Source: Capra hircus (taxonomy: Eukaryota > Chordata > Mammalia > Artiodactyla > Bovidae). From it: 64,000 nucleotides of DNA. The stretch is taken from assembly GCF_001704415.2 (NCBI RefSeq), contig NC_030817.1, positions 52,809,550 through 52,873,549 of the forward strand. Reading direction: 5' to 3'. Below, in pieces: positions 55,267 to 64,000 of the stretch (its first letter is position 1; every line of letters starts with the position of its first letter). Made by a program: the position numbers and the translations under genes. The notes beneath the pieces were generated by a model. The model saw only the letters and a list, made by a program, of their open reading frames with translations, was not told where the DNA came from and did not search any database.

Positions 55267-56322
55267 CAGACATGTAGATGAATGGAATAGAATAGAAACT
55301 CTAGAAATAGACCAAAAGAAATACGGTAATTGATAATCAACAAAGAAGCCACAGTAATTCAATGGTGAAAGTTTTTCCAACAATGGTGCTAGAACAATGC
55401 AACTGAATAACATAAATTGAACCTTGATCTTTTCTTCTTATTGTATATAAAATAAACCTGAGATGACTCATACACATGTATGTAAAATCTAAAACTATAA
55501 AACTTCTAGAAGAATAGTATGACCTTAGTTTAGGTAAAGATTTCTTAGTTAGAACACAAGAAGGACAAACCAAAGATAGGGTAAAAGGTTGATAAATTAT
55601 GCTTTATCAAAATTAAAAACTTTGTTCTTCTAAAGACTCAGTTATGAAGATAAAATGACAAATTACAGACTGGGAAAAATATTTGCAAGACAAATATCTG
55701 ATAAGAGACTTTACCCAGAATATATAAAGAACACTTAGAACTCAATAATAAGAAAACAAGTCAGTTTTTTAATGGGCAAAAATCTGAACAGTTACTTCAC
55801 AAAAGACAAGACGTGATGACAAATAAACACACGAATCATTAGAAAATACAAATTAAGACACAGTGAGATACTACTACATACATGCCAGAGTAGGCAAGCA
55901 TTAACAAGCCTGAAACTATAAGGGGTTGGTGAGGACATGGAGAAATTCCAACTCTCTTACAGAACTGGTAGAAATGCAAAATGCTAAGTCAGTCACTTAG
56001 AATATTGGTTGGTTATTTTTCATAAAGTTAAACACACATTTAGCACACAACCCAGCAATCCCACTCCTCGGGATCTGCCCAAGAGAAATGCAAACACATA
56101 TGCACACAAAACCCTGTTTAAAGCAGCTTTATACATAGTTGCCACAGGCTGGAAACACCTTAAATATCTTTTAAAAGGTGAATGGATAAGAAAATGTGGT
56201 CTCTCCAAACCACAGCATAGTGTTCAGTGATGAAAAGGAAAGAACTGATGCACGCAATGACATAAACGAATTTCAGGAATACTGCTGATGCAGGGCACAA
56301 AAGATACTATATGTTCCTATTT

Positions 56323-56735
56323 GTTTTTTCATCACAATCTTTTATTTTCTTTCCAAAATTGTTTTTCTAAATCAGATAAAAGCAATCCATCAAGATTTTC
56401 TTTAGGATTGACCTCCAAGGTTTTGTTTTTTTTTTCTTGAGGATATCAACCATACTGATTTTCTGAGATTATTCTCTCTAAATTCAATCTCTCTAAATTC
56501 AGGTAATGTGACTGAATAACAGATGAGACAACTCTAAGAATAAATTTTTGAAAACCAATAATTTAGAAAATATATACTTTTAATAACCAATAATTTAGAA
56601 GTTACTTTTATGTTCTTAAAAACTAAATTTATGATTCAGTGCCTCCAGTTTTAAACTCTTAAAGTTTAAGGTGCAATAAAGTTTTCAAATTCCAAATGAA
56701 AACCTAAATTAAGTATTTAAATCTGTGTTTTAATA
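56323..56735 (-). other. Possible retrocopied RNA 3' end inserted in L1M
   Basis: L1M sequence breaks off at ATATGTTCCTATTT (56309-56322) and resumes from a near-copy, ATATGTGATTCTATTT (56736-56751), so the intervening 413 bp looks like an insertion with a decayed target-site duplication. Read on the minus strand, the segment ends in an AATAAA signal (within TTTTATTTTC, 56340-56349 on the plus strand) followed about 15 bases later by a short A-run. No open frame or known repeat was recognised, so it could be the 3' UTR of a retrocopied transcript. Confidence 0.45.
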
Positions 56736-57010
56736 ATATGTGATTCTATTTATATAGTAATTTATAGTAAGGCCAAACTCGAGAGACAGAAATCATATTA
56801 GTGATTGCCAGGGACTGCAAGAGTTAGGAAGAGGAATGACTAGAAAGAGGTACGAGGAAAAATTTGGAGATGATAAAAATATTCTATATTTTGATTATGA
56901 TGGTGGTAACAAAACTAAACATATTTACAAAAACTCATTAAACTCTATAACTGGAAAGGATGAATTTTACTCTAAATTATATGTGAATAAAATTGATTTT
57001 CAAAATAAGG

Positions 57011-57664
57011 CATAAATTCATATTTGCTTTGGTTCATCCTACATTGTATGCAACATACCCACATGAATAATTATTCTACAATTTAGTGGTATTACACATT
57101 TTATATACAAGTTTGATTTTAAGGTGGAAGTTTCAATTTAGTGGATTCTTGGTGTTAAACAGTGTTTGATAAATGGTTACACCTACAGTGAAATTTCCCC
57201 CTATAAAGTAGTAAAACACACTGGTGTTATTATCAAAATTTTAAACTGAAGGAAGTGGCCAATTAAAAAACCACTATGAAACAGAAAGTGCCAGATATTG
57301 TGGCTTTGGCTTCCTTGTCTGAAACTTCTCAGTCTCAGCTCTGATCCAAGGAACCTGAGTGCTTAAGCTCTCTTACCAGCCAGAAAACACTTCCAATCAG
57401 GAATGTAAAAAAATTGCACTTTACAGGTCCTGGCTTAAAAATTGCTCAGCTCTTTCAGTAAATATGGCCCCCCTAGTTTATTGACTGCCTCAGGTATCAT
57501 CACCATTTCCTTCTCTTTTCTCTCATAGTGGCATGTTCGTTCATTTGAAAGCCAACATTTCCAGAGGCGTATAATTATAAGAAAATATTATGAGCAATTC
57601 TCTGGAAGTAAAAACCTGGAGGAGATGGATATCTTTCAGAAAAATACACGTGATTTAAATTGAT
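57011..57664. other. Unassigned single-copy DNA
   Basis: No transposon or exon was recognised. Confidence 0.45.
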
Positions 57665-57775
57665 CTATATTACTAAACATTACAGAATTGTACACTCTGA
57701 AACTACACATTACTAAAAGCAGTTGAATTTTGTGATGTGTAAATTATACCTCAATAAAGTTATTTTTTAAAGTTT
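57665..57775 (+). mobile_element. Old L1M 3' end
   Basis: AATTGTACACTCTGAAACTA, GAATTTTGTGATGTGTAAAT and TATACCTCAATAAAGTTATT are the end of an old L1 3' UTR. Confidence 0.75.
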
Positions 57776-57834
57776 GTAAAAGAAATTACAAAACAGGACA
57801 AAACTTGAATAGACTAGTCATCATGTGTGTGTAT

Positions 57835-58041
57835 GTTAGTTGTTCAGTGGTATCCAACTCTTTGCAACCCCATGGACTGTATGTAGCCCACTAGGCTCCT
57901 CCATCCATGGGATTCTCTAGGCAAGAATACTAGAGTGGGTTGCCATTTCCTTCTCCAGGGGCTCTTCCCAACCAGGGATTGAGCCCAGATCTTCTACATG
58001 GCAGGCAGATTTTTTTTACTGTTTGAGCAACCTGGAAAGCC
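57835..58041 (-). mobile_element. Bov-tA SINE, antisense
   Basis: The plus strand runs from GTTAGTTGTTCAGTGGTATC through GGCAAGAATACTAGAGTGGG and CCAACCAGGGATTGAGCCCA to CAACCTGGAAAGC. The tRNA-like head is diverged. Confidence 0.93.
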
Positions 58042-58044
58042 ACC

Positions 58045-58500
58045 AGTTATAGAAGATGTAAAAATGACTGCGAATCTATTTTAAAAGAACCAGAACTAAA
58101 GAGTTTCACAGCTGAGTTCTATCTCATTTTGAAGGAACACAGATAATTCCTTTATAATTCAAAATAACTCAGACCATAATAAAAAGTTGGAAAGTGCCCT
58201 AATTCATGTTGATTCCAACACAACTTTAATTCCCAAAGCTGACAGAAATGTTATAAAATGTTATAAAAATAGGAAACTCTAGCCTGATCTCACTCAGGAA
58301 TTTAAATGCAAAGACAAATCAAGTACTGGCAAAGGGAAATTGGCAGTATATGAAAACAATGCTCTATGACCAAATGGGGTTTACTCTGGAAATGTAAGGA
58401 TAATTTAGAAGCAGGAAGTCTTTCAATGTAAGTCATGACATCAACAAATTAAAGAAGAAAAGTAGTATGATCATATCAGTAGATACCAAAAAGACTTTTG
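58045..58500 (+). mobile_element. L1M ORF2 fragment, sense
   Basis: Landmarks are TTTCACAGCTGAGTTCTATC, ATAGGAAACTCTAGCCTGAT, GACCAAATGGGGTTTACTCT GGAAATG and AAGTAGTATGATCATATCAG, which correspond to the L1 reverse transcriptase region. There is no open frame of useful length. Confidence 0.75.
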
Positions 58501-59104
58501 TTCTCTGAAACAGTTGCACTTCTTGGAGGTGTATGATTTGGGCTCATGAATTTAATTTCTCAGTCACTCTGTTGGGGACACCAGCCTGGGAAAATCTAAA
58601 GGTCTCATCTCAGACAGACTAGACCACTCAGGAGGTGGGAAAGTGGTTTTTCCACACTTTTCAGGAGAAGTGTCTCCAACATTGTTGTGAATGGGGGTGG
58701 CCCCTAACTGTGAGGACTCTAGTTTGAGGACTAAGCTGTCATAAAGAAAAGGACAAACCAGAGAGAACTGAAGGAAGTAGATTTAGTGTCCAGACGTCCT
58801 CACACATCTCTTTTTTGCCTATCTTCTGAGCTTTTCTAGATCTCAGTCTGCTTGTCTGGGAAAGAAGGATGCCTTGGCTAGGTTCCCATCTGCTCCAGAG
58901 TTGAATGTTTCATTAGCCTGACTAACTTCTTCAAAAGATACACAGGACAGCATTAGATGCATAAGGATACAGGTGGGACATTGAGCTTTAATATGAAGAC
59001 TAGAAATCTTCCCTGCTATTTTGATGATGTCTTATGGTTGGTTTGTTCCTCCCATTAGAAGTCACCTCTTGGCTTATAATAGAAAGTAATGATAATATTC
59101 AACA
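58501..59104. other. Unassigned DNA
   Basis: No family was recognised. Confidence 0.45.
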
Positions 59105-59316
59105 GGGACTTCTCTGATGGTGCAGTGGCTAAGACTCTGTGCTCCCAACGCAAGGGAGCCTGGGTCTGACTCATGGTCAGGGAACTAGATCCCATTCACC
59201 ATAACTAGGAGTTCACACGCCACAACTAGGTACCCCACCTGCCACAACAAAGATTGAAGATCCCAAGTGCCACAGCCAAGACCCAGTGCAGCTAAACAAA
59301 TAAATATTTTAAAAAA
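59105..59316 (+). mobile_element. CHR-2 type SINE, decayed
   Basis: AGGGACTTCTCTGATGGTGC head, GTGGCTAAGACTCTGTGCTC, ATGGTCAGGGAACTAGATCC and CCACAGCCAAGACCCAGTGC with a TAAATAAATA-type tail identify the family. The central part is rearranged compared with the copy at 26647-26960. Confidence 0.9.
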
Positions 59317-60735
59317 GAATACTCATTGATAAAGTTCTGTTTTACAAACAATTTTAAAGCAATATACCAAATATGAGCATTTACCAAATAAGAGAATAGA
59401 TGTCACATGTTTTTAAAACATAGGTTGTGGGTTCAAACATGAATTGAAAAATCCTAGATTTTAAATCAAGCACATTTCTTAACTGATGGGGCTGAACTTT
59501 AATTGCTGATGTGTACTGTGAGTCTCCAAAAGAGAGTATCCTATGCCCTAAACATGACTAACCTCAGCCAGCTTAACATCTCCCCGCCTTATGTCCTTCC
59601 CTCCTTCCTTCCTAGCAGAGTCTCAAAGGATTGGCATTCTTAAGAACAACTTAGGAAAACAGCAAATGCACAAAGTGAAAACTTATGCCAAAATGAGAAA
59701 TAAAAAGCAGTGTTGATCTAGTGTCATGTGGATATTGTTTTTGCCTTTTGGAGGCTGTTTAAGACCTTAGAGGCTGAATCAAAACGAAGCTTTTTTTTTT
59801 CCTCACAATGATGAGAGAAGTCCTATTTTCCAAAGGCAGCTGTGTTCCTTTCATCTCAGGAGGTAAGTCAGAAACGAGAGATAGGCATGGACAGCTCAGA
59901 AAAGTACAGGCTACAGCCACTGAGATGGATTTGTTCACCGGGTCTGGGTAAGAGTATCGAGCACTGGCAAGATCAAGTCATCACTGCCCTAAATCCGCGC
60001 TCATGTCGGCCTCCACTCCATAAACCAGTGGGGCAGCTGGCCATCCAAGCGCCTAAAGGTTAAGCACATACCATTGACCTTGTAGAGAAACAAGTTCTCA
60101 CATCATTAAATACGACGTGTTCTCCAGCTTTGCCTGATCACATCGAAAAGTGCCCTGGGAGCATTATTCTAGGCTTAGATGTTTCACCTACATTTGTGTG
60201 ACACAAAATCAATATCTTTTCCCTGCCTTTGTTTGCTTGGATTATGTTTAACTACTAAATGGCTTTTAAGACACCAATCAGATTTAACTTCTTGCATTTT
60301 ACATAGGCAATTGTGTGAACAAGAAAAATATGTTTTCTTTCCCTATGGGTTGTCAGGACAAGAAACATGAAAGAGCTTATTTGGAGTACGCTTTTGTTTA
60401 TAAAAAAATATACAATCTCTAATCTTGAGAAAAGAAATGTTTTCCCCTTGAAAACCTAAAGGACTTTTTGACATTGGTGCTTTTAGAGAACACTGAAGGA
60501 ATAGATCATAATAAGTAAATAGTGTGCTATCCACTTGAAGGAAAATATTAAATTCCAAATTAAACATACATAAAAATAAATTTCCAGATGGATTATTTCT
60601 TAAACACAAAAAGTAGAGGCAATTGACAAATATCAGAGGAAAAAAATTTTTTTAATTTCATAAAGTCATAAAGGAAAGGATTGATATATGTGACTTTGTG
60701 AAACTTCCAAATGGCAAAAATAATTCAAATAAAGT
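59317..60735. other. Unassigned, mostly single-copy DNA
   Basis: No transposon was recognised over 1.4 kb. A segment at about 59830-60070 has an open plus-strand frame of 73 codons (59842-60063), a GAGGTAAGT-like donor match near 59861 and a slightly raised CpG content. The frame has no recognisable domain, so it is not called as an exon. Confidence 0.45.
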
Positions 60736-60845
60736 TAACTACACATAATATTTATTCAGTACTTACTATGTGACAGAAATTAAGCTAACTCTTCACATAT
60801 ATCGCCTTCTCTCTTCCCCCATAGTACTGTAAGGTAGATGATCGT
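60736..60845 (-). mobile_element. MIR or L2-related fragment, antisense
   Basis: TATTTATTCAGTACTTACTA TGTGACAG and CTGTAAGGTAGATGATCG are a decayed form of the widespread mammalian antisense MIR 5' segment. Confidence 0.5.
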
Positions 60846-61240
60846 ATTAGGGTTCTCCAGAGAAACTAAGCCAATGGGGTTGGAGGGGAGGAATATATGT
60901 ATGTATAATAAAAGGATTTATTGTAAGGAATTGGTTCAAGTAACTATGGAGGCTAAGAAGTTCCAAGATCTGCAGAAGGCAAACTGCAGACCCAGGAGAT
61001 TGATGGGGAGTTCTAGTCCTAGTCCAGAGGCCTGAGAACCAAGACCACCAATGGTGGGAGTTCCAGTCCAAAGGCCAGCAGATTTAAGATCCAAGAAAAG
61101 CTGATGCTTCAGTCAAAGTCTAAAGGTCAGGGGAAAAAAAAACAATGTTTCAGCCCATCAGTCAGGTAGGAGGATTCCCTCTTTGTCAGCCTTTTTGTTC
61201 TAAACAAGTCTTCAATGAATTGGATGAGGCCCAGATACAT

Positions 61241-61755
61241 TGGGCTTCCCTGGTGGCTCAGCAGGTAAAGAATCTGCCTGCAGTGAGGAAGGTGAAGCGA
61301 AGGAAAAGGTGAAAGTTGCTCAGTCGTGTCGACTCTTTGCAACCCCAGAAACTTAGTCCATGGAATTCTCCAGGCCAGAATACTGGAGTGGGTAGCCTTT
61401 CCTTTCTCCAGGGGATCTTCCCAATTCAGGGATCGAACCCAGGTCTCCCGCATTGCAGGCAGATTCATTACCAGCTGAGCCACAAGGGAAGCTCAAGAAC
61501 ACTGGAGTGGGTAGCCTGTCCCTTCTCCACAGGATCTTCCCAACCCAGGAATCAAACCAGTGTCTCCTGCACTGCAGGCGGATTCTTTACCAACTGAGCT
61601 ATGAGGGAAGGAGACCTGGGTTCAATCCCTTGGTTGGGAAGATCCTCTGGAAAAGGAACTGCTACCCACTCCAGTATTCTGGCCTGGAGAATTCCACATA
61701 CTGTATAGTCCATGGGGTCACAAAGGGTCCGACAGGACTGAGCCACTTTCACTTT
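61241..61755 (+). mobile_element. Bov-tA SINE carrying a nested SINE
   Basis: The head GGCTTCCCTGGTGGCTCAGC stops after the CTGCCTGCAGTG segment. The rest of the same element (GAGACCTGGGTTCAATCCCT through GTCCGACAGGACTGAGCCAC) resumes at about 61609. The intervening DNA is antisense SINE sequence (61308-61608). Confidence 0.88.
61308..61608 (-). mobile_element. Bov-tA SINE, antisense, with a repeated half, nested
   Basis: One antisense Bov-tA (61308-61493, from GTGAAAGTTGCTCAGTCGTG to GAGCCACAAGGGAAGCTC) is followed by a second, partial antisense copy of its inner two-thirds (61494-61608, from AAGAACACTGGAGTGGGTAG to GAGCTATGAGGGAAG). The flanks share GAGGAAGG and GAGGGAAGG as a possible duplication. 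Confidence 0.85.
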
Positions 61756-62214
61756 CACCTACATTAGGAAGGGCAATCTGCTTGACTTGGTTTACCCATA
61801 CAAATGTTAATCTCGTCTAAAAGAACACTCTCACAAACACACCCAGAATAATATTTGACCAAATGCCTGGACTCCATGACCAGTCAAGTTGACACACAAA
61901 ACTAACATCACACCGATAATGTTCCTTTTTAGCACATGAGGAAATGAAGGCTTAAATTGTTTCACCGAAACACACATTAACCAAAAGGGAACTGACAAAC
62001 CGAGGGGAATGCTGCAAAATATAAGACAAAGAAAAAACACTAAGAGCAGTAACAAGGTCTAGGTCTTTTACAAGTTAACAATAATTAATTTTACAAATCA
62101 ATTAATAATACATCAGGCTTGGCAAACAAAATGAAACATATAGAAAAAACAGACAATGGCAGAGGACAAGACTATTAATACAAATAGATATGATCAGTCT
62201 CATTCATGATAAAT

Positions 62215-62846
62215 GCACCATACGACCCAGCAATGCCACCCCTGAGAAAAACCACAATTCAATTAAAAAAGATACACGTACCCCAATGTTCACTGTAGCA
62301 CTATTTAAGATCGCCAGGACCTAAATGGCCATCAACAGAGGAGTGAATAAAGAAGATGCGGTGCATATATATTACAGAATATTATTCAACTATAAAAACT
62401 AATGGAACTGTGCCATTTGCAGAGATGTGGCTGGACCTGGAGACGGCCATACAGAGTGAAGTAAGTCAGAAAGAGAATAGCAAATATCATGTGTTAATGC
62501 TTATATGTGGAATCTAGAAAAATGGTACAGATGATCTTATTTGCAAAGCAGAAACAGACACAGATATAGAGAACAAACGTATGGATACAAAGGGGGAAGG
62601 GAAGTGGGTGGGATGAATCGGGAGATTGGGACTGATGTGTATACATGATTGGCACTATGTATAAAACATAACCAGTGAGAATCTACTCTAAAGCGCAGGG
62701 AACTCTACCAAATGCTTTGTGGTGACCTAAATGGGAACAGAAATCCAAAAACGGGGATATATGTAAACATACAACTGATTCTCTTTGCTGTACAGCAGAA
62801 ACCAATACAATATTATAAAGCAACTATGGTCCAATAAAAATTACTT
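62215..62846 (+). mobile_element. L1 3' region, sense
   Basis: CCATACGACCCAGCAATGCC, TGTTCACTGTAGCACTATTT, ATGTGTTAATGCTTATATGT GGAATCTAG and the 3' UTR (GGGATGAATCGGGAGATTGG, CAGAAACCAATACAATATTA TAAAGCAAC, CCAATAAAAATTA) are in order. About 630 bp of a 5'-truncated copy. Confidence 0.93.
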
Positions 62847-62879
62847 TTAGAAAATGATAAGTCCAAATCAAAACAATGA

Positions 62880-63365
62880 TACTTCATTATAGATATTGTA
62901 TCTGATAGCTGATATCATATCAAATTTGAAGATGATGTAGAATGATCGTACCCAGTGTGGGCTTGGAGTAAGGAGAGTGACATATTCACATACTCTTATT
63001 AGAAAGTGTATGAATATAAACCTTTAGGACAATTTAGAGGAATCTATCAAAATTTTAACCACATGCTCTTTTGACACAGCAATCTCTTCTAGGTATTTCT
63101 CCTACAGAAATACATTATGTGTGCAGATTTATTTATAAAAATGTTCACTGCAGTAAGAATAAACTATCATTGACAAGTTAGTTTAATTACAAATATATTT
63201 CATAGGATGAAATTCTGGGTAGCTTATAAATAAAATAGAGGGAAAACTGTGCTCAATACAGTTTGAATGGAGAAAAGCAGGTGCACAATCATATGTACAG
63301 TGTGGTCTTATTTTTATATAAATAACTAAAGTTCACATGGGGAGTTTTTACTGAAAGATATAGAT
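62880..63365 (+). mobile_element. Old L1M 3' fragment, sense
   Basis: CTCTTTTGACACAGCAATCT CTTCTAGGTATTTCTCC, ATGTTCACTGCAGTAAGAAT and CACAATCATATGTACAGTGT GGTC follow the old L1 3' region. Boundaries are approximate. Confidence 0.65.
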
Positions 63366-63727
63366 GATTGTTGATGGAGGAGACAGAATCAGACTCTGAA
63401 CTGTCACTTTAGCAGTGTTGTTTTCTTCTCAAATTTACCATGAGTTCATGAAGTCTAAGCTTCAGGGCCTCTCTCTTGTACAAACCTTTTCCCAAGGTTT
63501 AGGGAGGGGCCTTAGCAATGTGTTCACAGAGTCATATGCTTTTGAAAATTTAGAAAGTTAGAGTAATGCAACTTCAGTCAATTAAGACAAATGTCTATTT
63601 CAACTGAGACTTCTCTGTCACTCTGCCTCTCATGTTGGGTGCTTTAGAATTACTTGTCTACCAACATCTTCTCCTAAGGCAAGGCTTTTAGCATGCTTTG
63701 ACTTCCATTTAAACTTTCCCTCTTATC
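63366..63727. other. Unassigned single-copy DNA
   Basis: Nothing was recognised. Confidence 0.45.
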
Positions 63728-63741
63728 TCTATTTATTATTG

Positions 63742-63933
63742 TTGTTAAGTCATGTCCAACTCTTTGCAACACTGTGGACTGTAGCCCGCCAGGCCCCTGT
63801 CCGTGGGATTTCCGGTAAGAATACTAGAGTGGGTTGCCATTTCCTTCTCTGGGGGATCTTCTCGACTCATGGATTGAACCTGTATCTCCTGCATTGGCAG
63901 GCAGATTCTTTTGCCACTGAGCCACCAGGGAAG
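63742..63933 (-). mobile_element. Bov-tA SINE, antisense, with 14-bp target-site duplication
   Basis: The plus strand runs from TTGTTAAGTCATGTCCAACT to CACTGAGCCACCAGGGAAG. A perfect 14-bp duplication TCTATTTATTATTG lies at 63728-63741 and 63934-63947. A minus-strand frame of 68 codons is an artefact of the SINE. Confidence 0.96.
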
Positions 63934-64000
63934 TCTATTTATTATTGCCATCTATTATATGTCCTCAATCTCTTTTCTGAAATTCTAAAATCCAAGAAAA

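Larger units (their letters stand above)
54490..57010 (+). mobile_element. Old L1M LINE, sense, ORF2 3' half to tail
   Basis: L1 ORF2 landmarks appear in order: CAACTATTTCTATATACTAA, AAAATTTATATGGGAAAATA, ATAGACCAAAAGAAATACGG, AAACTTCTAGAAGAATAGTA, GAATATATAAAGAACACTTA, ACTGGTAGAAATGCAAAATG and CAGCAATCCCACTCCTCGGG, then the 3' UTR and end near 57008. All frames are broken. It is split by a Bov-tA at 55048 and by a 413-bp foreign segment at 56323-56735. Confidence 0.88.
60846..61920. mobile_element. Old mammalian dispersed repeat, split by SINEs
   Basis: GGGTTCTCCAGAGAAACTAA, GATTTATTGTAAGGAATTGG and TGGAGGCTAAGAAGTTCCAA on the left, and GGAAGGGCAATCTGCTTGAC, AATGTTAATCTCGTCTAAAA and CAGTCAAGTTGACACACAAA on the right, belong to one high-copy mammalian repeat that I recognise but cannot name with certainty. 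The SINE pair at 61241-61755 interrupts it. Confidence 0.65.

Overview
This window is a stretch of ruminant (bovid-type) nuclear DNA. The diagnosis rests on its repeats: Bov-tA and Bov-A2 SINEs, the RTE retrotransposon BovB, CHR/SINE2 tRNA-derived SINEs and L1 copies with the bovine-type 3' end, on top of an older mammalian layer of MIR, L2, MER5A-like, MLT1 and L1M remnants. Family names come from recognising consensus segments by eye, so subfamily names are approximate.

I found no exon, host coding gene, tRNA or rRNA gene, or CRISPR array that I can support. The long open frames are either BovB reverse transcriptase remnants or chance frames through repeats and unique DNA. The window reads as intergenic or deep intronic DNA. 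It is AT-rich, with several long repeat-poor blocks (about 2.0-3.65, 19.6-20.8, 30.4-31.3, 34.8-35.1 and 52.2-53.6 kb) whose texture suggests conserved non-coding regulatory DNA around a developmental gene. That is inference, because no alignment was available.

Layout. 0-12 kb: a CA microsatellite, MIR and L2 fossils, the first repeat-poor block, antisense L1 tails with target-site duplications, and two MIR-based inverted repeats. 12-22 kb: SINEs, an antisense BovB tail with a 14-bp duplication, MER5A, the second repeat-poor block and a 55-bp tandem duplication. 22.2-24.5 kb: a short antisense BovB beside a long sense BovB whose reverse transcriptase frame is broken by only two stop codons. 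25-35 kb: SINEs, an MLT1 LTR with an internal rearrangement, a DNA-transposon remnant, a complete Bov-A2 and two repeat-poor blocks. 36-44 kb: L1 tails, an AT-rich tract, an unassigned block at 39-40 kb, a decayed BovB and an L1 inserted into an L2. 44.2-50.2 kb: a layered pile of L1 and BovB copies with SINEs inside them. 52.2-53.6 kb: a repeat-poor block carrying a perfect PBX-MEIS type decamer. 54.5-57.0 kb: an old L1 split by a SINE and by a possible retrocopy. 57-64 kb: L1M pieces, SINEs (one inside another), an old dispersed repeat and L1 tails.

No genes act together here. The functional content, if any, lies in the candidate regulatory blocks. The rest records successive retrotransposition, with L1 and BovB machinery supplying the mobilisation of L1, BovB and the SINEs.
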